Below are positions 12,475 through 25,648 of a stretch of DNA of 64,000 bases, in pieces. Below the pieces are notes generated by a model, which saw only the letters and a list, made by a program, of their open reading frames with translations, ran no database searches and was not told the origin of the DNA. Position 1 is the stretch's first letter. Every line of letters begins with the position of its first letter. This stretch comes from Apodemus sylvaticus. Lineage: Eukaryota > Chordata > Mammalia > Rodentia > Muridae. Both the position numbers and the translations under genes were made by a program. Location of the stretch: positions 58,927,754-58,991,753 of the forward strand of contig NC_067495.1 in NCBI RefSeq assembly GCF_947179515.1. Reading direction: 5' to 3'.

Positions 12475-12890
12475 AAAGGAGTATTCTCAAGAACAAGTCC
12501 TAAAATTAGACATGACAGATGTGATTTTGGATGAGTACGTGGGCCACATATAGCCAGCCAGTTTCTCCTTAATTTCCTAGCTTATTTACATAGCTGAAGG
12601 GTGGTGCTGAGATTGGGGCGATGGGGAACTCTACCTTCAAGCATTCTTAGTAGTTCTTAATGAATATTTGATATTTTAGTAAGGAAGCTTTATAACACTC
12701 AAAGGAACTTTTTTCTTTACTCTGAAACTGACTTTTTGTTTTCTATTAGCTACAGGGTGAAAAGTATATTTCCTTCCTGTTTTATTTCTTTCATCTTTCT
12801 CGCTGTTTAATGATCTGAGAGAACTCTATCATTCCAACCTTGACTAGTTAAAGAGCTGGGAATTTGGTTGAGGCCATAAATTTGTAAAAA

Positions 12891-13095
12891 TGGGACTAGA
12901 CAGATGACTCAGCAGTTAAGAACACTCGGTGCTTTTGCAGAGGACCTAGGTTCATTTTCCAGGAAGCTCACAACTGCCCTAAGCTCCCAATCCAGTGGAT
13001 CTGTCACCCTCTTCTGGCCTCTGCCAGCATTGTAATGTGTATAGTACAATTCCATACACTGGGGCACACAACTATACACATCAAATTAGTTTATT
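12891..13095 (+). repeat. B3/B2-type SINE
   Basis: GACAGATGACTCAGCAGTTA, then GCAGAGGACCTAGGTTCATT and CTCTTCTGGCCTCTGCCAGC. Diverged head and CA/AT-rich end. Confidence 0.75.
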
Positions 13096-13294
13096 ATTTA
13101 ATTTATTTGTCTTCATAAACCGTGAGAACTTGTGAACTAAGTTGGGTATGTAAAATTTCTTTTGCTTTTACAATGAAGCTGAAGAAGATCTTAGTGTTAA
13201 AGCCTTCAGTTTACACATATATCACTAGGAAAGCGTAGGCACTTACGGTAATAGAAACTGCTCAAGCTTTCTTACCTTAAGATTTGAAATGAAG

Positions 13295-13440
13295 GCATGT
13301 GGCTTTACCACTTTAAACTTCAGTTTTCTTCATCTGTAAACTGGAAATAATGACAATAATTACTACCTCGCAGAGTTTGATAAAAGTACTTATCTCATTA
13401 GAGAACGAATTAAGTCAAGTAAGTGATGTTGGAGCAACTT
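13295..13440 (+). repeat. MIR relic, plus
   Basis: TCAGTTTTCTTCATCTGTAAAC, GGAAATAATGACAATAATTA and CCTCGCAGAGTTTGATAA follow the MIR core and 3' part. Confidence 0.55.
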
Positions 13441-14335
13441 GCAACTGGTAAAATATGAACTTAAATCTATTATCCTTTTCCTTTCAGTATGTTCTCAAAT
13501 GCTTGTATTTTCTGCTTTCTGTATAGCATGGATAGTTCAGTGTGACTCAGGACAGAGAGATGGACAGAATGATTGCTTAAGGTCTCTTCAGTTTAAGAGT
13601 TTGTAAACTATGCTTTCCTCCCTTCCAGACTATCCCACGTAAGAAAACCATCTTGTAAGACAGAGCAGAAATCTGGAACTCATCAATTTTGATAATGTCT
13701 CTTAAAGTGAAATGTGAGACCGTGCTCCTCCATTCAGTGCTGGTGTCTGCCTATTGTTCAAATAAATAGTAAAATGCAAATGACAGGAAATTGGCTGAGT
13801 TTTGAATCCTATTTTTACTTAGGGAAACAATAAGCCTGAAATGGTCACCATGACCTTTGATTTTCTGTTTCTGTCACTTCACACTTATCTGGAGATTTTC
13901 CTTCTGCTTTTGCACTTTATGTTGGGATTTCTTTCAGGTAAAAGACAAACCTTTAAAACAACTCAGTGCACCTGCATGAGTTGTCGACTAATTATCATGG
14001 GAAAGAAAATAGCATAGCCATGGGTAAGAAATACAAATGCTACCAAACACAGAATTTGGTGGCCAGAGATATAGCCTAGGGGGGAAAATACCTCATCACT
14101 TTATTATTAGATCATAGTAAGTATAGAATGAATATGTGGTAAAATGTTTCCATTGACTGGATGGAAGAGAATATGAATGCTGTCTGAACACAAATCCTTT
14201 TTGCAGCCAAGAGGAAAATATATAGATGAAAGAAAACATATAGAGAAAATGAACAGGATAGAATATGCTAAACTATTTAAGATCAAAAATTTGGGCTTCT
14301 GAATATATTTATGATGAATTTGTTTACATTCATTT

Positions 14336-14510
14336 TTAAGGTTTTTTTTTTTATTTTTATAATTTCATACAAAACTACTGGGTTCACATCCTTTCAAGCA
14401 TACCTCTTTTCCCTCCAAATCTTTCTGTGTCTCTTCTCACACTTCCTCTCAAATTTATGACCCTCTTTGTAAAATATTGTTACATACAGCTTGGTTTCCT
14501 TATCCCACTT
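14336..14510 (+). repeat. Lx-like repeat fragment (T/C-rich part)
   Basis: A T run is followed by ATAATTTCATACAAAACTAC and CCTC-rich text like the first part of the other Lx-like copies. Short and diverged. Confidence 0.35.
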
Positions 14511-16834
14511 CCAAAGGAAATAGAAGCTTAATTAAAATTTAGGCTTGGCTAAGTATGTTTTTCTCTTTGTGAGTACTGTACTCTTTCTCCCACCGTAGTG
14601 CAGTTGAATAGGATTCACCAAGAAGATGGGCTCCCAATCACACAGTTCTATTAAGTGAGAGTAATCAAGCTAAAACAGGTTTTAGAATTAAACACAATTT
14701 CTCCAATGGCATAGAAGGAGAATTCCTAGGGAAGAGCCATATGTTGAATACCCTCGGTTTGAAAAGCTGTGATATAACAATGTTATTCCTCAGTTTCCCT
14801 CTGACTTGATAGTGACTCCTCCTTTGTGTCTACTGCTCACACCATGTGTGAAATAATTTCTTCCCTTCATCAGTGAAAGATATTCTGATGCAAATGACTA
14901 AGGAATAAAAGATTCTTTTATAGACACTACATAGAAAAAACTATTAGTTTGAATGCTTTCTTCACATATGAGATGACTCTTTTTACAAAGGTAGGGGATG
15001 TACAGAGAAGTATAGCCAAGATAGTAACTATATGTTGAAATTAAAATACTCTATATCCAATTATGAAAGTAAAATGGTAAATTCAAGAGCAATATCTTGC
15101 TTACAAGAACCCTGATGGACATCTTATTCTTACGAGTGATGGCTATGAACTTCTTAATAAAAAACATGTGGTTGAAATAGTCACTGAAAGAGGTCACTTT
15201 ATTGTGAACGCAGAAATTTGAAGCCCTGTGTGCAGTGCTTTAGCTGCAGAGACTAGGATAACCAATAGATAATGACATAAGCTCCAGAGAGAATTCACCT
15301 TTGAAGCAAATGAAAGGACAATGCAGATTTATATTAAGAACTGCCATGTTTTCATATATTGAAAGAAGTTTGAATGAAATCCTTTTTTAAAAAGGAAGTC
15401 TCTTCACTGCTCTTAGGTATAATTTGATATGTTGATATATCACTGACAACCCAGGAGTACGTCTACTATACACTGAATGCTCAGTTCTACAGGTTCTAGA
15501 GGAATTTGGGATTCCCTTCAAACAACTGTCACACTTGAGAGCTTAGAAAAGGAAGCTATTGTATTTCACATCATGTTCCTTGTTGAATTCTGTGCTTGTT
15601 TTAACAATAGACTTAGGGGAAATATTTTTATTTACTGTACTAGGTGTTACAGCAAGACTGAAGATTAAATTATACCAGTATCAATTACTTACAATTATTT
15701 TCTGCTCCAGTATCAAGAACTTATGAAGATTGTTATGGTATTATTTTTTTTTATCACAATACAGCTTTGAGAGAATCCTAAAGAGAATGGTGAAATTAGC
15801 TACCTCTATAAACTGCCTTAATGAGTGACTGAGTCATTGCTAGTGACTGACTTGTGCAGTCTCTTCTTTGGATAACAGAACAGAATGGATACATCATACA
15901 AAAACAAAAAGTCCGAAGAAGAAGCTAGACTCTTGTGCTTTATTTTTTTTAAAAAAATATATAAAATAATGCCAATGAAAAAGAGTCTATAACTAACGAC
16001 AAAGACTGCAAACTCCTCTGCTGCTTTGACTATCTGCACTTCAGTCCATTCCCACACCACAGATGTAGAAACTCATAGCCACAGTGTTCACTTCTTACTT
16101 GATCTTAGAAAAGATCAATGGTTGTAATCTAGCCTCCTATGTGATTCCTTTTTACAATTTTTACTTTTCCATTGAAGCACAGATGATTTTTCCTTCTCAT
16201 GACTTTTCCCTCAACTTAAATTCCTGAACTTCTTAGCCTGTTTTTTTTTTCTTTTCAAACTGGAACTAAATTCTATATACAAATATTCTAATTATAGCGT
16301 CTCATCCCCCAATTCCTTACAGATCCTTTCCACCCACCCACCCACCCATCCACCCAAATCGCATCATTTAAAAAAATGTCCTTTCTTAATAATCTATTTA
16401 AAAGGTCCACACTATTTTATCAAATAATAGAACTATAAAATATTTTATAAAATATTGAAAAACCTTGTTTTCTTCTTAGTTATGATTTTTCTTCAATAAT
16501 GGAACTAATGTTTTTATAATGTTGACAATACCTTTGCCATTCATGGATATATGGATGTTTTTCATTTTTAGAAAGCACCTACAAAATTAAAAGCAATAAA
16601 TTAACTTGTTAGAATAATTTTCCAAACAATCCCAGACCTTTCATCGGAGAGAGATCTTTCTCATATTTTGGGAGGATAATCATTTTCAGAATGGAAAAGA
16701 TATAGATGTATTTGTGCTGTTTTTATGTGATGCAACATAACTTATCTCCAAGAAATCAAGTCTTTATAATATTTTTATCTGAGAACAAATTAAAACATTG
16801 CCTTTCAAATAAAATAATTTTGTATTAATTATTT
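14511..16834. other. Unique AT-rich intron, no gene
   Basis: Apart from the CCAC repeat I recognise nothing here. T/A-rich, many short frames only. Confidence 0.55.
16330..16356. repeat. (CCAC)n repeat
   Basis: Six CCAC-type units with one CCATC variant. Confidence 0.9.
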
Positions 16835-18130
16835 GAGAATTTAGAATAGTAGAGTTTGATTGTATTCATCCTTGTCTATTCTATCCACCCCTACCTCTCT
16901 ACTCCCTATCCACCTAACATATTCTCTCCCTGTTCCTGTCCCTCCTCTGTCTCTCTCTCTTTCTCCTCACTCAAACCTATGGACTACAATTTTTGTTAGC
17001 CAGCTACTACTGCTGGGTATGAAGCCTGCCCTAGAGTTTAATATGCCAGGTCTCTTAGTCAGTTTTCTATTTCTGTGGTAAAAACAAAGAATAAATGCAG
17101 CTTGGGGAAGAAAGGGTTTATTACAGCTTATGCCACTGAGACAGGTTAGAGTCAGAACTGAGAGCATTATTAACCTGTAGGCAGGAATGAAAGCAGAGAT
17201 CGTACGGAAATGCCACCTCCTCACTTGCTCCTCCTGGTTTGTTCAGTTTTTCTTATACACTCCAGGACTGGGTTACCAAGTACTGCACTGCCAACAATGG
17301 GCTGGACTTGGACGTCTCATAGCAATTATTAATTATGAAAATTCCCTCACAGTCTTTCTTACAAGGCAATGTTAGAGAGGCATTTTCTGACCTGAGATTG
17401 CCTCCTCCCTGATAACTCTCGCTTGTGTCAGGCTAAGAAAAAAACTAACTAGGACACCAGAGATCACACTTGACTAGAGAAAACTGACTTTCCCTTTACC
17501 AGAAACAATCAAATGGCAATAGATCCTCATCTAGGGGTGGGACTTCATGTTCACTTCCCCTCCATCATGTTAAGAATTTGTCTGGCTTGTGTATCTTGTC
17601 ACAACTGTTCTGAGTTTATATGTACACTTGCCCTGTTGTGTCCAGAAAACAGTGTCTCCTTGACATCATTCAATATCCCTAACCTTTACAATTCCTCTAT
17701 TCTGTCTTCTGAATCGATCCCTGGGCCTCGAAGGAAGAGGTGATATAGACATCCTATTTGGGACAGAATACTCCAGTCTGTCACTGTCTGAATGTTGTCC
17801 AGTTGTAGTTCTCTGTGTTACTTTCCATCTACTGCAAGAAGAAGCTTCTCTGATGAGGGCTGAGTGATGCACAGGTCTATCTATATTGTAATATGCCACT
17901 GAGAGCTATTTTATTGCTATGTGCATTTAGCAGGGCAATAGTAGTTGATTTTTTCCCTAGGTACATCATCTTATCTAGCCAAGATTCTTAACCTCATTAA
18001 CATCATTGGGCATGGATTTCATCTCATCAAGCAGGCCTTTAACCAATCAACATATAATCATGAGTAATCATTCAATATTCATCCCAGTATTGTATCAGTT
18101 GACCTATCTTCTAGGCAGGATCTTTTAAAT
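16835..18130 (+). repeat. Lx-like long repeat, copy 4, interrupted by a nested repeat
   Basis: The T/C-rich start (16840-16990) leads to a GAAGCCTGCCCTAGAGT landmark at 17020. After an insertion (about 17048-17456) the same repeat resumes with AGGGGTGGGACTTCATG, TGCAAGAAGAAGCTTCTCTG (17830) and CCCTAGGTACATCATCTTAT. The continuity on both sides shows the inner element is a later insertion. Confidence 0.6.
17048..17456 (-). repeat. Rodent interspersed repeat nested in the Lx-like copy
   Basis: Similar in text and order to 44650-45045, and in reverse to 19780-20240. Landmarks: a TTTCTATTTCTGTGGT start, a region with CCTCACAG...CTTACAAGGC, then GAGGCATTTTCT and GCTTGTGTCAGGCTAAG. I recognise it as a common rodent repeat but cannot give its library name. 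No clear target-site duplication was found beyond a shared CCAG. Confidence 0.5.
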
Positions 18131-18264
18131 GTTTTTACTAGGTAAGCATCTGTACCTTAATATTAAAATCCAAGGTAAAAGATTTAATTGGTGGTTGTTT
18201 TCATAAATGATAGCCACATATACTTGATAACAGTTAAAGAAATAGAGGGCATTAATTTGAAAAA

Positions 18265-18545
18265 AAAACAATTGGAAGAGCTGAAGGGAGAAAAGGGAAT
18301 GGGGAAATATAACATTTTAATTTTAAAAATACTTTTTTAAAAAACTGCCAAAAAACGAGAACAGGGAAGTGGGAAGTGGTGGATGGGAAAAAAGGGGGAC
18401 GGAAGAGACTTATGGGACTTTCAGGAAGTGGGGGGTCAGAAAAAGGGAAAATCATTTGAAATGTAAATAAAAAATATATCGAATAAAACAAAAGAAAAAA
18501 AATCTGCCAAAATAAATAAAATAAAATAAGATAAAAATAATCACA
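18265..18545 (+). mobile_element. L1 3' UTR fragment, plus orientation
   Basis: The part from about 18400 to 18490 matches the L1 3' end seen elsewhere in the window: TATGGGACTTTCAGGAAGTG, then a G run, then the GAAATGTAAAT and ATATCGAATAAA end. An A-rich tail of AAATA units follows. This is the only L1 3' end of this family here in the same direction as Ar. The upstream purine-rich part (18265-18400) is probably the rest of the 3' UTR. Confidence 0.8.
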
Positions 18546-19549
18546 TAAAATTTCATACTAGCATTATAAATGAAAAGTATTTTTACATGAGACCAAATCA
18601 GTGCTCAGCCTCCTCTTTCTACCTATTGTAAATTAAGAAATTAAAATCTCGTGTTTTATCATTTGTTACATATTTTCTCATGTATAGCATGCAATGGACT
18701 TTACATAAGTATTACTATTATAAAGTGTCAGTAATGGTGACTTTGATGTAGACTATAGTATGTATTAAAGTGATTTTTGAAAGCACATGACTCTGCCACT
18801 AAAAAACATCCTAAAACAAATTCTTTTAAAGTTTTAGTTCTAATACTTAATACATACCCTATCACAAGGATTATTAATGGGTGATATCAGCTATTAAAGG
18901 TTTTAAAAAATTGCATTTGTGAACCTTTGCCAACAAAGAAAGCTGAGAAACAAGTCATGACCTTCTGTGACCTGTCTTATAAAACATCTTTTTAGAAATG
19001 TTTTGTGAGACTATGTTATCTGTAAGCACTGTGCAATTGAAGAGACACATCTAGTTTTATAAAGTTATCTTTACTCTAAATTAGGTGAAAGTTGTTTTAT
19101 ATTATCATTTCTCTTCATTATATTATTGCATATATCCCCTTGGAATTAAAAACAATTACTAGGTGTTTTACTTTTTGCTTTTGTATTTTGTTGTTGTTCT
19201 TGCTTATTTGTTTTTACTCCCACCAGCCATGAAAGTTTTAGCTTGGTAATTGAAATAATGAAAATAATTGTTCTATCTGTTCACATAGATTCAAGTAGCA
19301 AATGCTTTTTTAAAATTCTAATTATTTAAATCTTAGTTCACACTGTACTATTCTTGGGTATCTGGAGAAACTTTGCTCTTTCCCTTGTTTTTCTCGGGGT
19401 ACTACGAGTCATGGGAAACTGGTTAGGATGTATCTATTTTCAATAAAAGAGAAAAAAGTCTCTTTTTTAATATTTTTAAACCAGTCCAGTTAGTGTTACC
19501 CCTAAAGCTGGAAGGAAGGTGAAACATGAAAAGGATCCTAGAAGAAACT

Positions 19550-19627
19550 GAAAGGGAAGTGTGACGGACAGATATGATTTGGATACATGAAAGGGAAGTG
19601 TGACGGGCAGATATGAATAGGATACAT
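19550..19627. repeat. 39-bp tandem duplication
   Basis: The 39-bp unit beginning GAAAGGGAAGTGTGACGG is present twice in direct succession (19550-19588, 19589-19627) with three differences. Confidence 0.95.
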
Positions 19628-19779
19628 GTAGATGTGTATGAATTTTTCACAAAATGAAAAAAAAATCCCCTTTTGGAATCAAAATATTGTAAAGAAGGGG
19701 ACTAAAACAAACTAAGTAAGCACTACAATAGTTACTTTAGTAGTTATTTTTCTCCTACTCCAAGCATTTGTCTGGAATT

Positions 19780-20240
19780 GTGCTTATCAAGGCTTGATGT
19801 TGTAGGCTTCCAATGAGTAAAGATCAAACATTCTACTAAACATCCCAGAGTTCTCAAGTGTCTTAGCCTTAATTGCTAGCTCACCTAGAAATCTTTGAGA
19901 GGAGAAACCTCAATCAAGGAATTCCCTAGATCAGGCTTGTCTGTGAACATGTCTCAGAAAGATTGTCTTGATTATTAATTGATTGTTGAAGCACCCAGCT
20001 TACTGTTGGTGGCAACATATGAAACAGTCCTGAGCGATGGCTAGCTAGGCATTAGCCAATGAGCAGAAGTTGAGAACAAGCCAAAACCAAAATTTCTCAA
20101 TGGTTTCTGCTTTGAGTTCCTGCCCTGACTCCCTACAATGATGGACAATAACATATAATATGAAGTAAACCCATTCCTCCCTCAAGCTGCTTTTTGTTGT
20201 ATTTGTCACAGCAATGAGAAAGAAACTAAAACAAGATGGG
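19780..20240 (+). repeat. Same unnamed rodent repeat, opposite orientation
   Basis: Starts near CAAGTGTCTTAGCC, with GAGAGGAGAAACCTCAATCA, GATTGTCTTGATTATTAATT, a middle with CCTGCCCTGACTCCCTACAATGATGG (split here over 20110-20145), and ends ATTTGTCACAGCAATGAGAA. It is the reverse complement counterpart of 44650-45045. It has no coding capacity. Confidence 0.5.
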
Positions 20241-21139
20241 CACAACAGCAAAGACTGAACTAACCCTTCATTCCCTTACAGTGGATCTTAGCAATTCAGA
20301 CATAGTAGTCTAGGAAATGCAGAACCACTCTTCAGCTCTGTCGCTGTCAGGCAAACAAAAAAAGTTATAGTCTCTCCTTTCTTGCTAAATTGTGTGGTCT
20401 TAAAGAACTTCTAAGCATGAAAATTGCACAAATGTGTAAAATGCCATAATTACCTCTCTCCTCCCAGTATAAAAGACTTTATTGAGACCCTACTTTGTTT
20501 GTCTTCGAGACATTGCATTTTACTTTTTGCAATGATTAATTTTTGTTGTTTAACTTAATAATAGACAAGGAACAACATTAAAAAAAATCCATATTGTAGA
20601 ACAATTTGTATTTAAGCATCTATGTTAAATTACTTTGAATATCTTAGTTTTGAAATAACTTTTAAAATATGCTTTGGCCTTTCTTGGCTATTAAACCAAG
20701 ACCACCCCTTAAGTATACTGTATACTTTGAAGAGTCTACCTTCTTTCTTGTGTTCAGGGTATGTGTAGAGAGTTCTCCTAATACTAAGAAGCTACTCAGA
20801 TAATTAGATTATCATGCTACATGATCTTACCACACTGGTTTTAAACACATGGAGATAAGTAAGTGATTGAAATTATAAGTCATTTCTCTGGAGAAACTGT
20901 TTGGGTCATAGCCACAGTACATTCACTTGAAGAATCATAAGGAATCGTTTCTCAGGTAGGTCAGGACACAAAGCAATCCCTGATTTTTACTGGAAAGTGA
21001 AAATCCCTTTATGAGAAGCTGTTCTAACTTTGCCTATCTCTCCAGGTACTATATGCCAAACACTAAAAGTATACAGATGAGCTCGCATCCATTCTACAGG
21101 GATACAAACAGTTAAGTAGCTTGCTCTGATTGCTGAAAC

Positions 21140-21370
21140 ATGAAGAGGTTTATTTAGTGTGGCAACTTGTTCAGAAAGTAGTTTTGTTGAAATGTAGGAA
21201 GAGCCTCTGTTAATTGTCTTGAACAGGAGTCAGCAATTTTTTGGAGTGGCAAGTCTAGTAAACATTTCAGGCTCTATAAGATGTATTTCCTCCGTCAAAG
21301 CTGCTCTACTGTTTTCTAAAACAGCTATGCACAACACCGATGTGAAGACTGTGGATGTTTCCCACTTATA
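21140..21370 (+). repeat. Old DNA-transposon-like (MER/hAT) relic
   Basis: CAGGAGTCAGCAATTTTTTGG, AGTAAACATTTCAGGCTCTA and CTATGCACAACACCGATGTG resemble a common mammalian hAT-type MER element. The family name is not fixed. Confidence 0.45.
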
Positions 21371-21493
21371 GAAAAATTGAGTTATAGTCTATAGACTTAA
21401 GTTTGAAACATTGCCTAATGTCCCATGACCCAGCCTGCCCACACCTCTGTCCACACACTTTTTACTGCTTGAGGTGTTCAGTTCAAAATTGTA

Positions 21494-21672
21494 CGTGCAC
21501 GTGTATGTATGTATGTGTGTATGCATGTGCATATACATATGCATATACATATACTGTACATGTGCATATACATATACATTTACATTTACATATACATTAA
21601 CATACACATCAACACACACATACACACACATGCACATGCACATGCACATGCACATACACATACACATATACA
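21494..21672. repeat. Compound GTAT/CATATA/CACATG array
   Basis: About 180 bases of alternating purine-pyrimidine in three blocks: GTATGT, CATATA and CACATG units. Frames open on both strands through it are artefacts. Confidence 0.95.
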
Positions 21673-22484
21673 TGAAGAACATATATAATCTTGGGACCCT
21701 TAAATCCTCAAGTATTCCAAAATTAATTTCCTAAATTTTTTCACCACACCCTGGACTCTGTTATTATTTATTCCTTTCTAACCAAACTTTTGGTTCCTTG
21801 CCAAGTAGAAATGCAGGTTTTAATAGAGCTGCATGAAAGTGAAGAGAGAACTGTTCTCTCCTACTGGCCTGTGGAATGGCTCTAGTAACTACTTTCCCCA
21901 TGACTAGATGCATTATCCTTTTTATAGAGAAACCTTCGCATGTCATAGCCTAGAAACTGGAGATGCCCTCTGCAGTTAAGCTAGATTATTTCTGGATGGC
22001 CAGCTATAAAAGTGAAGGTAGAATTCTACAACTGCCACACTCTAATTGGGTATATATTGCTTTTGGATAAAAAAATATTTAATGTATTTAACTAAATGTA
22101 GCATAATTTTGGTGAAAAAGCAACCTGTTCCATGAATCCATTTGGATAACATTTTGAGGTCCTGAGTGGCTCTACTAGCAGCTTACCTAGTGTTTCAGAA
22201 CTTTGGTATTTAATTCTCCATTTGAACCTCTTGACTATTAGCCTTTGAAGTGGGGAAAGGGTAACAATCATGATAACTGCATTGAATTTTGTTAACACTG
22301 AATGATGTTAAGTAGTTTTATGGCCTAGCATTGTTCCATATGAACATGAATTTAAAAATTGAGATTTAATGAATTGGATACAATACAAAATGTGCTAAAT
22401 ATCCAATGTCAAAAATATTTCCTTTTGCCTTTTCAGGATTTGATAGTAATTAATTTTTATTCTAATTAAAAAAGTTTTCTACTA

Positions 22485-22710
22485 GGAAGATGGAGATGTG
22501 TGGATTCCTGGAGTGCTTAACAAGCTAGCCTAGCCAAATAGGTGTGCTCCAGGTTGAGTGAGAGACGCTATCTCAAAAATTGATTTGGACAGTGAAATTA
22601 AAGAAAACTGTCAACCCCTAGTCTCTACACATACATACACATACATCTATATTCATACACACAGTTGAATACATACACACACACACACACACACAAACAC
22701 ACAAGAGAGA
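22485..22710 (+). repeat. B4-type SINE, 3' part
   Basis: GTGTGGATTCCTGGAGTGCT, AGCTAGCCTAGCCAAATAGG and CTCCAGGTTGAGTGAGAGAC are B4 3' landmarks. It ends in CTCTACACATACATACAC and CA repeats. Confidence 0.7.
22625..22704. repeat. CA/TACA-rich array at the B4 end
   Basis: ACATACATACAC steps, then a CA run at 22674-22704. Confidence 0.9.
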
Positions 22711-22779
22711 AATACTTTTTGGTTTTGTTTTTGATTATTTTTATATTGATACTTCTAACTTATTTCAAAGCAATGTTTT

Positions 22780-23640
22780 ATTAATTTATTAGTGAACACT
22801 AATATCACAAAATTTCTCCATGGCATTATATAATTATATATATATATATGGCATTATATAATATACTCGGATCATATTCTATACCATACTCCCCTCTCTT
22901 GTCACCTCCCATAATCCCTCTTCTACTTTCTCATTTTTTTATTTTAATGCTAGTTTAAACATATAAGAGAAAACTATGGTATCTGTTCATTTTGACAAAT
23001 GTGTTCGCATATATGTGTGTAATGTTTCTTTACATCAAGAGTTCTGGTTCATAGAGGTACAAGTAGACAATAGAGAACCTAACCATCATCTGTTCACTTT
23101 ATGAACATTATACATAAGAGATTGAAAAGCTCCATATTAATGCTGCCACCTCAAACTCAAAACAGTTATTTATTTCTTTGATATTTTTAAAAAATATTTT
23201 TGAGGTTATAATTTGTATGTGTTGAAGCTCCCAGGGCTTTCCTCTTTCATATTATTACGTCTATTGTGATATCCTTGTTCAGCTCACATTTAGACAGTCA
23301 CATTGGCAAGACCTTATGGGTATAGTTTCTGACATTATAAGAGACAATTTCAGAGCAAAGTCCAGGATTCTCTAGTTCTTTGAATCTCTCTGGCCCCTCT
23401 TCTACAATGTTCCCTGAGGCCTACTTGCAGGAATGTTTTATATAAGTATCTATTAAGACTGAGCTTTACAACTCTGCATTTTGATTGTTTATTGTTTTCT
23501 GTAACAGTCTCTATTGCAAAAAGAAGTTTCCTTCATGAGGGGTGAGGACTACACATATCCCTGAGAATAAGGACAGATATTAAAAGTGTAGCTGGTGATT
23601 GCACCGGTTTAAGTTTAAACACTACAAGGGCACTACAAGA
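22780..23640 (+). repeat. Lx-like long repeat, copy 5 (partial)
   Basis: T/C-rich start with CTCCCCTCTCTTGTCACCTC, then CTGGCCCCTCTTCTACAATG and the TGCAAAAAGAAGTTTCCTTC landmark with ATGAGGGGTGAGGACTACAC. A short AT repeat sits at 22834-22850. The 3' parts are absent. Confidence 0.5.
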
Positions 23641-24994
23641 GTACTACTGCTCATCCTTAGAAATTAGTTCCAATATTATTTTATTAATATAAAATTATTT
23701 GGTTCCAAGCTTCTTCTTCTTAGGCACATTCTTATGCTGCCTTTGCCTCTCCTTTCCTCCTCTCATTTCTTTTCTTTTCTTTCTTTCTTTTTTTTTTAAT
23801 TTTTAGAAAAACTATTTTATTATAGGGCGTTTACAAGGGAAAAAAAGGTAGAACCTCTGTACAGCAGCAGGAGTCCTTGGGAATGGGATGGTACTGAGCC
23901 CCAGTGCTGTGGAGGGAATGAGACTCTAGTGGATAGAGAAAGGGAGGGAGTGTGTGTGGGGGCATCTAGCTTTCAGTTCTAGGTGCTTCTGAGTTTCAGC
24001 ATGTCCTCAAAATGGCTTCCTGGAAAAGGGTATTCCTTTAGGGGAAAAGAGATATTGGGAAACGAGACCCCTCCCTTTGTGGCATCTCTAGCTTCTTGAC
24101 ATGGTGGAAGCAATGATATTTTTGGTTTGGACAATTTGGGTGTTCCTGGCCTCAAACAGGGTCATTTTCCTGTTTTAGCAAAGTAGAGACCAGTCACTTT
24201 TCTTTGGAATTTTTCTCCCTATCCAGAATAGCTGATCTCTACCTCCTGGTTTCATCACCAGCTTCATAGGTGAGGTATTACTTTCAGCAGAAGCACTCAG
24301 TAATTTATCTCTGTTTAGTAACTGTTAGCACACATAGATAATTATCAAGGAGGTCTATTTTACTAGTGATTACAAAGTGTTGGAACTCAAATTTTATTTA
24401 CATGCTTTCTATGATGAGCTGAATTCATCAGCTACTTTCATTTCTTTTTTCTAGAAGCTTCCTATGCACATGCCCCTGCTTATGTTTCTAGACACTTATT
24501 AGAGACTTTCTTTTCCACCTTTAAAAGAGACCTGGAGTGTTAGGAATATTAACACTTTGCTGTTATGAAATGAAAAGACTAGGCTACAAGCAAAACCTGG
24601 AAGTAATGTAGGATGATATCTAACAAACCAGGAAGATATGTTTCCAACTTTAATTAGCAATGATTTCTGACCTCAGCAGGAAAGCTTATATCACAGGGAC
24701 TGAAGTGCATTCCTGTACTTTACAGTTCTGATTCACTCTCCACCCTGATATGCAAACTACTTTACCAAGTCCTGATTTTTCTGCACTACCCACTTGTTTT
24801 AGATAAATTGTATTAGAAAATACAAGCTCCCCAACATGTAGCTTCTGAGGAGGCTTGGTCACACGTAACCACAGTGCTTTATATCATGACGTGAAGTTAG
24901 ATGGTAATTTCACCCTACTCTTCAGATTCCAGGCTTCCTCTATCAGTGGATGTGGCTGTCCATTTCCTGCGGGGCTGCCTTCCTGTTTGCTACC

Positions 24995-25390
24995 CACTCA
25001 GCAAGCAGATGCCCCTCAACAAAGGAACTGATACTTAAAATGTGGTACATTTACACAATGACTACTCTGCCATTATAAACAATGATTTCATGAAATCCTT
25101 AGGCAAATGTTTGGAACTAGTAAATATCATCCCAAATGAGATAAAACAGTCACAAAATAATACACATGGTGTGTACTCACTGATAAGTAGATATTAGGAA
25201 AAAAGCTCGGAATATCCATGATATAACTTACAGACCATATGGAGGTCAAGAAGAAGGAAGGCCAGTTTATTTTCTAACCAAAGGAAGAAAACAGGATCCT
25301 ACCATCAGAGAACATGGAGGTACAACCAAGTATAGAAACTCTGAAGAGTTAGACAGAAGTTTATAAAAACTTAGAGAATCTTTCTGAGGT
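24995..25390 (+). repeat. Old L1 ORF2 3' end and 3' UTR fragment
   Basis: Text such as AGATGCCCCTCAACAAAGGA, ATGTGGTACATTTACACAAT and TGTGTACTCACTGATAAG is the diverged C-terminal end of murid L1 ORF2 with the first part of the 3' UTR. It is older than the 54014-60637 element and full of changes. Confidence 0.75.
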
Positions 25391-25496
25391 CATGAATAAA
25401 CAGGTTGGTAGCATGTTTTAGACTGAATTTTCTTACCTATTAAATAGGTAAATAAAACCATAATTCTTTTACAGAAATTTCAGGATGGTAGATTAT

Positions 25497-25609
25497 AGGG
25501 AATCCAGGGAATGGCTCAGTGGTAGACTGTGAGCCAAACATGCACTGGATGCTTGGTACATCCCTAGTACCAAATCACACAGACAGATGCATGTGCACAT
25601 GCATGCATG

Positions 25610-25648
<39 letters not shown>

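Noticed and set aside
12928..12942. AGAACACTCGGTGCT as a second androgen response element
   Set aside because: Only four of six bases fit in the second half-site and it lies in a B3/B2-type SINE head.
21389..21734. Frames rich in MCMCMC / YTYTYT
   Set aside because: Translation of the compound alternating array.
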